A stretch of DNA of 19,545 bases, taken from Pseudomonadota bacterium (lineage in GTDB: Bacteria > Pseudomonadota > Alphaproteobacteria > Rhodospirillales > Magnetospirillaceae). Shown in pieces: positions 7,585 through 15,641 of this stretch. How positions within the stretch are numbered: the stretch's first letter is position 1; every line of letters begins with the position of its first letter. The DNA is taken from assembly GCA_023458315.1 (NCBI GenBank), contig JAEXAH010000100.1, positions 1 through 19,545 of the forward strand, in the 5' to 3' direction. Both the position numbers and the translations under genes were made by a program. A model generated the notes under the pieces. It had not been told where the DNA came from, made no database searches, and worked only from the letters and a program-made list of their open reading frames with translations.

Positions 7585-8364
7585 ATGGCCTGGTCGCTGT
7601 CGCGCAAGGTTTCGGTCGCGCTGCTGGGCATCCTGATGTCCACCATGCTGATGACCGGCCTGTTCGGATATTACAAGTTCCAGGACGTCATGTCCTCGCT
7701 GGTCAATTCCCGCTACAGCTTCGTCATCTTCACCATCAAGCAGAAGATCGAGGACCGGCTGGCGCTGGGCCTGGCGCTGCGCAGTCTGCGCCAGGTGCAG
7801 GAACTGGTGGAACTGGAGAAGACCCGCGACGAGCAGATCCTGGGCATCCAGATCTTCGACACCAACCGCGAGGTGCTGTTCGACACCGATCGCGGCACCA
7901 TCGGATCGCGGGTGCCGCCCGCGTGGCTGGAACCGCTGGCCGCGCAGGGGGCGCATCCCTTCGCGCTGACCGACGACGACGTCGCCATGGTCGGGCTTCC
8001 GCTGGTCAACACCCTGGGCAAGACCGAGGGCGCGGTGGTGCTGCGCTATCCCGCCGCCTATCTGGAACATCAGTTGGGGGCGCTGCTGCGACGGCTGGGG
8101 GTGGAATTCGCCCTGGTGCTGGGCGGTTTCGGCCTGCTGGCGGTGGTGTCTGCCTCGATCCTGCTGGGCGACGTGCGGGCGCGGCTGCGCGGCATGGCCG
8201 CCGCCCTGGACCACACCCTGCGCCGGGACGAACCCCCGACCGCCCCCCCCGACGCGCCGGAATTCGAGGTGCGCTTCGCCCAGTTCTGCGCCAAGGCGCA
8301 CGAAGCGGTGCAACAGATCGGCGAGGCCTCGGACGAGGTCGAACGCCTGGACCGGCTGGCGTGA
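7585..8364 (+). CDS. Membrane protein with single periplasmic sensor-like domain
   Basis: A 259-residue protein not assigned to a named family. It has a transmembrane helix near 10-29, a periplasmic domain at about 30-172, a second helix near 173-194, and a short cytoplasmic tail (195-259) ending in an acidic helix. The periplasmic part (FDTNREVLFDTDRG) has the mixed helix/strand look of Cache-type ligand sensors. It resembles in outline the sensor half of the next gene (ITDAVGRVMFISG). There is no kinase, GGDEF or methyl-accepting domain, so it must act through a partner protein. It is the first gene of the operon. Its stop TGAGG provides the ribosome site for the next gene 7 nt downstream, which implies coupled translation. 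Role in signal input is inferred only from context. Confidence 0.8.
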   Translation: MAWSLSRKVSVALLGILMSTMLMTGLFGYYKFQDVMSSLVNSRYSFVIFTIKQKIEDRLALGLALRSLRQVQELVELEKTRDEQILGIQIFDTNREVLFDTDRGTIGSRVPPAWLEPLAAQGAHPFALTDDDVAMVGLPLVNTLGKTEGAVVLRYPAAYLEHQLGALLRRLGVEFALVLGGFGLLAVVSASILLGDVRARLRGMAAALDHTLRRDEPPTAPPDAPEFEVRFAQFCAKAHEAVQQIGEASDEVERLDRLA

Positions 8365-8371
8365 GGACATC

Positions 8372-10474
8372 ATGAGGCTCGACAGCTCCCGCTCGCTGCT
8401 CACCCGCCTGTTCATCCTGGCCGTCCTGGTGCTGGCGACGCCGCTGGCCATCGTCTCGTTCCATGCCATGAGCGAGTTCGAGCAGGGCATGATCCCCGAG
8501 ATGGACAAGAAGGCCGCCGCCATCGGCCGCGATGTCGCCGCCCAGGTGTCGCGGGCCATCGGCCACGGCATCCCCATCGACCGCCTGGTGGGCGTGGACG
8601 AGTTCTTCGCGCCGCTGCTGGACAGCAATCCCGACATCCGCTATCTGGCCATCACCGATGCCGTCGGCCGCGTCATGTTCATCAGCGGCGCCGCCCGCGG
8701 CGAACTGGAACCCCATTACCGCGCCGCCGACCCCGACGACGGCGCCCCCGACGGGGTCAAGTCCAGCATCGGCGGCTATCTGGATCTGGCGCTGCCGCTG
8801 TCGGCGCGCGGCCAGTTGGCCGGGCATGTCCATGTGGGCTTCGACCAGGGCTATGTGGCGTCGCGGCTGAAGGACATCCTGGCCGACGTGCTGGTGGTGG
8901 TCGCCGCCTCGCTGATCATCGCCTTTGAAATCCTGCTGTTCGTGGTGTTCGCCAACGTCACCGGCCCGCTGAAGATGGTGGGCGACCTGCTGGACAAGGC
9001 GCGGCGCGGCGACTTCACCCACCTTCCCGCCGGGTCGTCCGACGACGAGGTCGGCCGCTTCCTGCGCGTGCTGCAAGGCGCGTTGCGGCAGGTGGACGGC
9101 CGCTACCGCGCGCTGATGGCCTATGTGGACGAAGTGCGTCAGGCCCATTTCCACAAGGGCGTGGTGGAAAAGGTCGGCGACATCGCCGACCGCATCAACT
9201 TCCTGTACCGCTTCTCGCCCACCGGCCGCCCCGAGGCGCTGGCCGAGCGGCGGGCCACCGACATTCGGCTGGCGCTGTTCCTGTTCGTCTTCGCCGAGGA
9301 ATTGTCGCGGTCGTTCATGCCGCTGTTCGCCGGAAAGCTGGCGGCATCGCTGCCGGGGCTGACGGTGGAAATGGTCATGGCCCTGCCCATCGCCGTGTTC
9401 ATGGCCGCCATCGCCCTGGCCAGCCCGTGGGGCGGCCGTCTGGCCGACCGGCTGGGGCCGCGCCGCCTGTTCCTGCTGGGCGCGGTCCCCGCGCTGGTGG
9501 GCTCGCTGATGACCGGCATCGCCTTTGGCGTCGCCGACCTGCTGCTGTGGCGGGTGCTGACCGGCATCGGCTATGCCCTGGTGACGATGGCCTGCCAAAG
9601 CTACATCTCGTCGGCGCTGAACACCGACCAGCGCGCCCAGGGCATGGGCATCTACGTCGCCGCCGTGCTGACGGCGGGCATCGCGGGCAACGCCCTGGGC
9701 GGCGTGGTGGCCGAGCGGGTCGGCTATCGCGTCAGCTTCTTCGTGTCGGCGCTGCTGGTGGCGGTGGCGGCGTTGTTGGTGTCGCGCCTGCTGGCCCCCA
9801 TGGAAGGCGCCCCCCAAACCGCCACCGGCACGCCCGGCGGCGCCCGCCATTCGGCGCGGCTGCTGCGCAACTGGCGCTTTACCGTGCTGATGCTGTTCTC
9901 GGCCATTCCGGCCAAGCTGGCGCTGACCGGCTTCCTGTTCTTCCTGGTGCCGGTGGCGCTGGATCGCGGCCAGTGGTCGGTGGCCGACATCGCCCGGGTC
10001 ATGGTGCTGTATCCGCTGGTCATGCTGACGGTGTCGCCGCTGGCGGCGCGGCTGGCCGACCGCCTGGGCTGGCGGGCCGGACAGGTGGCGCTGGGCGGGT
10101 TGATCGGCGGCGCGGGCATGCTGGCGCCGCTGGTGCTGGGATCGGGGCCGCAGGGCATCGCCGTGGCCATCGTCTGTCTGGGCGTGTCGCACGGCATGTC
10201 GGCGTCGCCGCTGCTGGCCATGCTGCCCGACATCTGCTGGACCGAGTGCCGCAGCCTGGGAACCACCAGCGTCCTGGCCTTCGTGCGGCTGATGGAACGC
10301 GCCGGATCGGTGGCCGGACCGCTGTTGGCCGCCGCGCTGATCCCGGTCTGGGGGCTGACCGGCGCCATGGTGGCGCTGGGCGCGGTGGTGCTGGCGCTGT
10401 CGGCGGTGTTCGCCATCGCCTCGGCCGCCTATGGGTCCGGCCCCCACATCGAAACCGAGGAGGACGCGGCATGA
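8372..10474 (+). CDS. Periplasmic sensor + HAMP + MFS transporter fusion
   Basis: A 700-residue protein with two parts. Part one looks like a chemoreceptor input module: helix 11-30, periplasmic Cache-like domain about 31-168 (IRYLAITDAVGRVMFISG), helix about 172-195, then a HAMP-like segment from 196 (VTGPLKMVGDLLDKARRGDF) and a linker to about 295. Part two (about 298-690) is a 12-helix major facilitator transporter, with motif A GGRLADRLGPRR near 354-365 and a second copy (ARLADRLGWRAG) in the second half. The substrate is unknown. Ordinary MFS proteins are about 400 residues with no sensor, so a ligand-gated or HAMP-coupled transporter is a reasonable inference. Alternatively the MFS part acts as a sensor. 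The stop overlaps the next start as ATGA. Confidence 0.87.
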   Translation: MRLDSSRSLLTRLFILAVLVLATPLAIVSFHAMSEFEQGMIPEMDKKAAAIGRDVAAQVSRAIGHGIPIDRLVGVDEFFAPLLDSNPDIRYLAITDAVGRVMFISGAARGELEPHYRAADPDDGAPDGVKSSIGGYLDLALPLSARGQLAGHVHVGFDQGYVASRLKDILADVLVVVAASLIIAFEILLFVVFANVTGPLKMVGDLLDKARRGDFTHLPAGSSDDEVGRFLRVLQGALRQVDGRYRALMAYVDEVRQAHFHKGVVEKVGDIADRINFLYRFSPTGRPEALAERRATDIRLALFLFVFAEELSRSFMPLFAGKLAASLPGLTVEMVMALPIAVFMAAIALASPWGGRLADRLGPRRLFLLGAVPALVGSLMTGIAFGVADLLLWRVLTGIGYALVTMACQSYISSALNTDQRAQGMGIYVAAVLTAGIAGNALGGVVAERVGYRVSFFVSALLVAVAALLVSRLLAPMEGAPQTATGTPGGARHSARLLRNWRFTVLMLFSAIPAKLALTGFLFFLVPVALDRGQWSVADIARVMVLYPLVMLTVSPLAARLADRLGWRAGQVALGGLIGGAGMLAPLVLGSGPQGIAVAIVCLGVSHGMSASPLLAMLPDICWTECRSLGTTSVLAFVRLMERAGSVAGPLLAAALIPVWGLTGAMVALGAVVLALSAVFAIASAAYGSGPHIETEEDAA

Positions 10475-11499
10475 AGCGCCGGGAATTGCTGGCCGGTCTG
10501 GGCGGATTGGGGGTGGCGGGCGCCGCCCTGCCCGCCCTGGCCCAGCCGCGCGTCCACAACGGCCGCCCCTTCCGCATCTACATGGCGCTGTTCCGCGGCT
10601 GGGAGGATTGCGCCCAGGGCTTCAAGGATTACTTCGTCAACCAGGGCATCCCGGTCGAACTGATCGTGCGCGACGCCGGGCAGGACAAGGGCAAGCTGCC
10701 CGGCTTCGTGGCCGAGGCCAAGCAGATGGGGGTCGACCTGGTGTTCACCTGGGGCACCACCGTCACCCAGGAAATGCTGGGGCCGTGGGACAATCCCGAC
10801 CCCGCGCGCCACATCACCGACATCCCGGCGGTGTTCGCCATCGTGTCGCAGCCGGTGGGGGCCAAGGTGGTGCCCGACCTGAAATCGTCGCGGCGCAACG
10901 TCACCGGCACCACCTATCTGGTGCCGCTGGAAACCCAGGTGGCGCTGATCCAGTCCTATCGCCCGTTCGCGGTGCTGGGCATGGTCTACAACCCGCAGGA
11001 ACCGGCCTCGGCCATCACCATCGCCGAACTGACCGCCCTGGGCCGCCAGCAGGGGTTCCAACTGGCCGCGTTGCCGGTCGAGGTGGTGGACGGCAAGCCG
11101 TCGCCCGCCTCGATCCCGGCCAAGGTGGCCGAGGTCAAGGCGGCGGGCGCGCAATTCCTGTACATTCCGCCCGACACCTTCATCAACGTCAACCGCGACG
11201 TCCTGACCGGCGCGGCGCTGGAGGCGCGGCTGCCCAGCTTCGCCGCCGCCGAGAACCCGGTGGTCAATTCCAAGGCCATGTTCGGCGCCGTCTACCGCTA
11301 TTACCCGGTCGGCCAACTGACCGCCTACAAGGCGGAACAGATCCTGGTGCAGAAGCGCGCCGCCGCCGACATCGCCATCGACGCGCCCAAGCGCATGTCC
11401 ATCATGATCAACATGCCGGTGGTGCGGCAATTGGCCATCTATCCGCCCATGAACCTGCTGGGCCTGTCCGAAGTGATCGACCCGGAGGCACGGCCGTGA
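10471..11499 (+). CDS. Orphan ABC-type substrate-binding protein (TrpX-like), exported
   Basis: A 342-residue periplasmic binding protein of the ABC_sub_bind family, whose known members bind amino acids such as tryptophan or other small ligands. The N-terminus MKRRELLAGLGGLGVAGAA carries a twin-arginine-like signal with probable cleavage after ALA (ALPALA|QP). Body motifs include VDLVFTWGTTVTQE, PAVFAIVSQPV, LGMVYNPQEPAS and FLYIPPDTFIN, the usual two-lobed pattern. No ABC permease or ATPase is encoded nearby, so it probably presents a ligand to the operon's sensors or to the MFS fusion instead of feeding a classic ABC importer. That role is inferred. The start (ATG 10471) overlaps the previous stop by four bases, and the stop overlaps the next start (GTG 11496). 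Confidence 0.88.
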   Translation: MKRRELLAGLGGLGVAGAALPALAQPRVHNGRPFRIYMALFRGWEDCAQGFKDYFVNQGIPVELIVRDAGQDKGKLPGFVAEAKQMGVDLVFTWGTTVTQEMLGPWDNPDPARHITDIPAVFAIVSQPVGAKVVPDLKSSRRNVTGTTYLVPLETQVALIQSYRPFAVLGMVYNPQEPASAITIAELTALGRQQGFQLAALPVEVVDGKPSPASIPAKVAEVKAAGAQFLYIPPDTFINVNRDVLTGAALEARLPSFAAAENPVVNSKAMFGAVYRYYPVGQLTAYKAEQILVQKRAAADIAIDAPKRMSIMINMPVVRQLAIYPPMNLLGLSEVIDPEARP

Positions 11500-12377
11500 A
11501 CATCATCCTGTGCACCAAGCGCGATCTGGCCGGGGCGTTGGTTCTGAACCGATTGCTGCCCCATCTGGCCGCCGACCGGGTGACGGTGCTGTTGTCGGAC
11601 AAGACCCGCCCGGCGGAAAAGACCCTGCCGGAACTGTCGGTGATGAAGTTCCTGGAACGCGACCTGGCCATCGACACCCTGTTCCCGCTGATCGACGCCC
11701 GGGGCGACGACCGCGCGGCGCTGGCCACCTTTGCCGGGTTGCGGACGCGGCATGGCGTGGACTTCCATACCCTGTCCGACATCAATTCGCCCGAGGCGCT
11801 GGACCTGCTGCGCGGGCTGGCGCCCGATCTGGTGCTGTCGGTGCGGTTCTCGCTGATCTTCCGGCGCCCGGCCCTGGACATCGCCCGCTTGGGCACCTGG
11901 AACGTGCACCCCGGCGCGCTGCCGCGCTATGCCGGGCTGTTCGCGCCGTTCCGCTCGCTGGTCGAAAACCAGGAGGCCATCGGCTGCACCCTGCACCGCA
12001 TCGACGACGGCATCGACACCGGCCCCATCGTCGGCATCGGCTGGCTGCCGGTGCGGCCCGAGCATTCGCTGCTGTGGCATGTGGTCAACACCTACGATCC
12101 CGGCATCGCGCTGTTCCTGGACATGCTGGCGGATCTGCGCCAGGGCCGGACGCCGCCGACCGCCGAGCAGGATCGCGGCCAGCGCGTCTATCAATCCATG
12201 CCCGATGCCGCCCAGTTCGAGCGTTTCCGCGCCCTGGGCCTGCGGTTGGGCGACCGTGACGATTATCTGGACATCATCGGCGGCTTCCTGCCGCCCGGCA
12301 TGGCGGTTCCGGCGGCGATCGACGCCGCCTTCGCCCATGAGGAAGTGGGGGCGCCATGCTGCTGCGCACACGCGTAA
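11496..12377 (+). CDS. Formyltransferase-fold protein, stand-alone
   Basis: A 293-residue cytoplasmic protein with the formyl-tetrahydrofolate transferase fold shared by methionyl-tRNA and sugar formyltransferases. The catalytic triad is present: N136 and H138 in GTWNVHPGALPRYAGLF, and D174 in DGIDTGPIVG. LAPDLVLSVRFSLIF near 108-122 matches the preceding family strand. It lacks the C-terminal tRNA-binding domain of Fmt, and the tail (MPDAAQFERFRAL, DDYLDIIGGF) is not one I recognise. It is therefore more likely a formylase of a small molecule or modified sugar than a translation enzyme. It starts at GTG 11496, overlapping the previous stop, and its 3' end overlaps the next gene by 22 bp. Its link with the signalling genes is unexplained. 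The last residues GAPCCCAHA are cysteine-rich but lie in the overlap, so they may just reflect the other frame. Confidence 0.87.
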   Translation: MNIILCTKRDLAGALVLNRLLPHLAADRVTVLLSDKTRPAEKTLPELSVMKFLERDLAIDTLFPLIDARGDDRAALATFAGLRTRHGVDFHTLSDINSPEALDLLRGLAPDLVLSVRFSLIFRRPALDIARLGTWNVHPGALPRYAGLFAPFRSLVENQEAIGCTLHRIDDGIDTGPIVGIGWLPVRPEHSLLWHVVNTYDPGIALFLDMLADLRQGRTPPTAEQDRGQRVYQSMPDAAQFERFRALGLRLGDRDDYLDIIGGFLPPGMAVPAAIDAAFAHEEVGAPCCCAHA

Positions 12378-15139
12378 CGCTGATCGTCTCGTTCACCTAC
12401 TGCCTTCTGGTCGGCGGCCTGCTGTTCGCCGGACTGAAAAGCGAGGAACTGGCCGACGAACGCTATTCCCAGGCCACCCTGAACGGCCAGGAGATCTTTT
12501 GGCGCAAGCTGGTGGAAAACGCCGTGCAGCGCCTGGAAACCGACGGCGCCGCCGTCGCCGCCGACGGCCGTCTGGTGCAGGCGGTGGAACGCGGCGACCC
12601 CACCGCCGTGCTGGTGGCGGTGGGGCCGCTGGCCGAGACGCTGCGGGCACGCGGCAACATCGCCCGTTTCGAGGTGCTGACCCGCGACGGCCAGTTGCTG
12701 TATTCGTCGCGTTCGCTGCTGGAGGCGCCGACGGTGGACGTGGGCACGGTGCGCGGCATCGTCGACGGCCGCCGCCCGGTGCGCGGCGTGTTGCAGGATT
12801 CCGACCGGTCGTTCACCGCCACCCTGGCCTTCCCGCTGGAGGGCGAGAAAGAGGTGGTGGGCGTCGCCGTGCTGGCCGCCGACCTGCGGCCGCCACTGAA
12901 CGAATTCAAGTCGTCCACCGGTTCCGACATCTTCCTGGTCGACCATTCCGGCAGCATGGCCGTCGGCACCGACGACGCCCTGTGGCAACGCTTCGCGGGC
13001 AAGATTTCCGCCCGCAAGAGCCGCATGGAAACCCGCGAGGAGGACGGCCGCTTCTATTCCATGGTGGTGCTGCCGCTGCATGACGGCGTCGGCCGGGTGA
13101 TCGGCGCCCTGGTGACGGCGCGCGACTTCACCGAAACGCAAAGCCGCCAGAACCTGATCCGCAAGGTGTCCATGGGCGCGGTGGCGGGCTTCCTGGTGCT
13201 GGTGCTGGGGCTGTTCACCATCTATCTGCGGCGGTCGTTCAACCCGCTGAACGAAGCCATCGCCGTGCTGAACGCCCTGTCGCGCGGCGACACCTCGGTC
13301 ACGCTGGACGTGCGCAACGAACAGGACGAGATCGGCCGCATCGCCGCCACCGTCGGCGTGTTCCGCGAGAACGCCATCGCACTGGACATGATGCAGCAGC
13401 GCCGCGAACGCCAGCGCCGCCGCCAGGAATTGTTCATCCGCATGCAGATGCAGGGCCTGTCCGAGATGCTGGACGAGGAAGCCCGCGCCGCCGTGCTGGC
13501 CGATCTCAAGCAGATCGAGGAATTGTCCAACCGCAAGCTGGCCGCCGAAACCGACGCCCACCAGGGCGCCAAGGGCGAGTTGGAGGTGCTGGGCGTCGCC
13601 TTCCAGACCATGTCCGACCGCATCCGCGAACAGCACGAAAGCTTGCAGGCGCTGATCGCCGAGCGCACCCGCGACGTGGAGGTGCTGCGCGAGGCCCTGC
13701 ACAACCGCGACCAGTTGGCGGCGCTGCGCCAGGAACTGGATTTCGCCCGCGAACTGCAATTGTCGTCGCTGCCGCAGGTGTTCCCGCCCTTCCCCGACCG
13801 CACCGAGTTCCAGATTCACGCCTCGATGGTTCCGGCCAAGGAAGTGGGCGGCGATTTCTACGACTTCTTCCTGATCGACCGCCACCATCTGGGCTTCGTC
13901 ATCGGCGACGCCTCGGGCAAGGGCGTGCCCGCCGCCATGTTCATCGCCATCACCCGATCGCTGATCAAGGCGGTGGCGCCGCTGTCCTCGAGCCCCGGCG
14001 AGTGTCTGGCCTTCGTCAACACCATGCTGGCCGCCGACAATCCCCAGACCCTGTTCGCCACCTGCTTCTACGCCGTGCTGGACGTGCGCACCGGCGAGGT
14101 GGCGTTCTGCAACGCCGGTCATCCGCCGCCGCTGATCCTGCGCCGGGACGGCGGCGCGGTGGACGCCATCCGCGACGTGTCGGGCGTGGCGCTGGGCGTC
14201 ATGGAGGATTTGGATTACGACACCGGCAGCTTCCTGCTGTCGCCCGGCGACATGGTGGTGCTGTACACCGACGGCGTCACCGAGGCCCAGGACACCGCCG
14301 AGGCGCTGTACGAGGAACACCGGCTGATCAGCCATCTCGGCACCCTGGGCGGGCTGGAACCGTCCGAAATCATCGCCCGGGTCGAGGCCGAGGTCGCCGC
14401 CTTTGTCGGCGACGCGCCGCAATTCGACGACATCACCATGCTGACCCTGCGCTTCGACCAATTGGGCGAGGCCGACGACACCCCCGAGCCGCAGCGCCGC
14501 CTGCAACTGACCGGGTTCAAGCCGGTGCCTGAAACCGCGTCCCCGCCCCCGCCCGCACCCGCACCCGCGCCCGCGCCGCTCAAGCCGCAGCCGCTGGTGA
14601 TCAATGTCGGGCCGATCCGCGCCCGGCTGAAGGCGTCGGCCGAGGCCGCCGTGGTCACACCGGAACCCACGCCCGCACCGGAACCCACGCCGGAGGCCCC
14701 CGCCGTGCCGCATCCCCAGCAGCCCCATACCCATCTGGACGTCACCATCGGCAACGACCTGGACGAATTGGGACGGCTGGCGGGCATCGTCGATGATTTC
14801 GTCGAGCGCAACGCCCTGCCCGAGCGTATCGCCTTCAACCTGAATCTGTGCCTGGACGAACTGATCACCAACATCGTCAGTTACGGCTACGACAACGACC
14901 AGCACCACGAGATTCACATCGCCCTGACCGTCGCGGACGGCACCCTGTGCTGCCGCATCACCGACGACGCCCGGGAATACGACCCCTTCGCCGAAGCCCC
15001 CGAACCCGATCTGGACCTGGGGGTGGACGACCGCCCCATCGGCGGCCTGGGGGTGTTCCTGGTCAAGGAATTCATGGACCGGACCGAATACCGCCGCGAC
15101 GGCGACCGCAACGTCATCACGTTGTGGAAGAATACCTAA
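12356..15139 (+). CDS. Sensor-HAMP-SpoIIE phosphatase fused to RsbW-like HATPase
   Basis: A 927-residue membrane signalling protein. Order: helix 8-26; periplasmic double-Cache-like domain about 27-268; helix about 271-291; HAMP about 292-345; coiled-coil linker to about 465; PP2C/SpoIIE phosphatase about 465-702 with metal acids D500 (VGGDFYDF), D518 (GDASGKG) and D691-D692 (FDDITML); Pro/Ala linker about 725-790; and a C-terminal GHKL ATPase about 795-925 with an N-box (LCLDELITNIVSYGY, 831-845), ITDDAREYDPF and a GGLGVFLVKE lid region. RsbU-type phosphatases dephosphorylate STAS antagonists; RsbW-type kinases phosphorylate them and hold a target such as a sigma factor. Here both opposing activities are on one chain, with the STAS partner 63 bp downstream. 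Whether the ATPase is a kinase or a binding module cannot be told from sequence. The ATG start at 12356 lies inside the end of the previous gene. Confidence 0.94.
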   Translation: MLLRTRVTLIVSFTYCLLVGGLLFAGLKSEELADERYSQATLNGQEIFWRKLVENAVQRLETDGAAVAADGRLVQAVERGDPTAVLVAVGPLAETLRARGNIARFEVLTRDGQLLYSSRSLLEAPTVDVGTVRGIVDGRRPVRGVLQDSDRSFTATLAFPLEGEKEVVGVAVLAADLRPPLNEFKSSTGSDIFLVDHSGSMAVGTDDALWQRFAGKISARKSRMETREEDGRFYSMVVLPLHDGVGRVIGALVTARDFTETQSRQNLIRKVSMGAVAGFLVLVLGLFTIYLRRSFNPLNEAIAVLNALSRGDTSVTLDVRNEQDEIGRIAATVGVFRENAIALDMMQQRRERQRRRQELFIRMQMQGLSEMLDEEARAAVLADLKQIEELSNRKLAAETDAHQGAKGELEVLGVAFQTMSDRIREQHESLQALIAERTRDVEVLREALHNRDQLAALRQELDFARELQLSSLPQVFPPFPDRTEFQIHASMVPAKEVGGDFYDFFLIDRHHLGFVIGDASGKGVPAAMFIAITRSLIKAVAPLSSSPGECLAFVNTMLAADNPQTLFATCFYAVLDVRTGEVAFCNAGHPPPLILRRDGGAVDAIRDVSGVALGVMEDLDYDTGSFLLSPGDMVVLYTDGVTEAQDTAEALYEEHRLISHLGTLGGLEPSEIIARVEAEVAAFVGDAPQFDDITMLTLRFDQLGEADDTPEPQRRLQLTGFKPVPETASPPPPAPAPAPAPLKPQPLVINVGPIRARLKASAEAAVVTPEPTPAPEPTPEAPAVPHPQQPHTHLDVTIGNDLDELGRLAGIVDDFVERNALPERIAFNLNLCLDELITNIVSYGYDNDQHHEIHIALTVADGTLCCRITDDAREYDPFAEAPEPDLDLGVDDRPIGGLGVFLVKEFMDRTEYRRDGDRNVITLWKNT

Positions 15140-15202
15140 ATTGGCGATATCTATTTAAACCGATTGCAAACGCCTGCGGGCGTCAGAGGAGCTGCGAGAA
15201 AC

Positions 15203-15529
15203 ATGGAGATCAAGGTCGAGACCTTCGGCGACGCCACCGTGCTGGTGCCCGTGGCCCGCGTGGACAGCGCCACCGCCAAGGCGTTCGAAGCCAAGGTCCT
15301 GCAAGCGGTCAACAGTCCCACCCCGCGCATCATCCTGGATTTCTCGGAACTGGATTACATCTCCAGCGCCGGGCTGCGCGTGGTGCTGGTGGGCGCCAAG
15401 ATGACCCGCGCCCCGCGCAAGTTCGTGCTGTGCGGCATGAAGCCCCAGATCCGCGAAGTGTTCGACGTCTCGGGCTTTGCCAAGATCCTGTCCATCCAGC
15501 CCGACCGCGCCACCGCCGCCGCGATCTGA
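15203..15529 (+). CDS. STAS-domain anti-sigma factor antagonist (RsbV/SpoIIAA type)
   Basis: A 108-residue single-domain protein, the size of typical antagonists. The key stretch LDFSELDYISSAGLRVVL includes S55, which aligns with the phosphorylated serine of SpoIIAA/RsbV. This makes it the obvious substrate of the phosphatase and HATPase domains encoded just upstream. ATG 15203 was chosen over an in-frame ATG at 15164 because it has AGGAG about 11 nt upstream and fits the family's start. The 63-bp gap before it contains an AT-rich pocket (about 15138-15162) unusual in this GC-rich stretch; an internal promoter to raise antagonist level is possible but unproven. The output target of the switch (sigma factor, cyclase or other) is not encoded in the window. 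Confidence 0.93.
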   Translation: MEIKVETFGDATVLVPVARVDSATAKAFEAKVLQAVNSPTPRIILDFSELDYISSAGLRVVLVGAKMTRAPRKFVLCGMKPQIREVFDVSGFAKILSIQPDRATAAAI

Positions 15530-15542
15530 CCCGCCAGACACA

Positions 15543-15582
15543 GCAAACCGCCCGCCGGGAAGCCTCCCGGCGGGCGGTTTGC
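15543..15582 (+). terminator. Rho-independent-type terminator of the sensor operon
   Basis: A perfect 18-bp stem (15543-15560 with 15565-15582) with loop AGCC starts 14 nt after the STAS stop. The U-run is short (GTTTGG), but stem length and GC content are high. It closes the six-gene operon. Confidence 0.85.
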
Positions 15583-15641
15583 GTTTGGGCGGACCCCGCC
15601 CCCAAACTTCTATCGTCCGCGTTGGTGGAACGATCCAGCGG

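Noticed and set aside
8006..10447. 813-residue open frame on the minus strand, rich in His, Gln, Arg and Gly
   Set aside because: It is antisense to the sensor-MFS fusion and has the skewed composition of a GC-rich shadow frame with no domain motifs.
9427..10470. Upstream extension of the substrate-binding protein frame
   Set aside because: It overlaps the MFS coding frame, is low-complexity, and the signal peptide starts at 10471.
12263..14917. 884-residue open frame on the minus strand
   Set aside because: Antisense to the phosphatase/ATPase gene, whose motifs are clear; the minus frame is His/Gln/Gly-rich with no recognisable fold.
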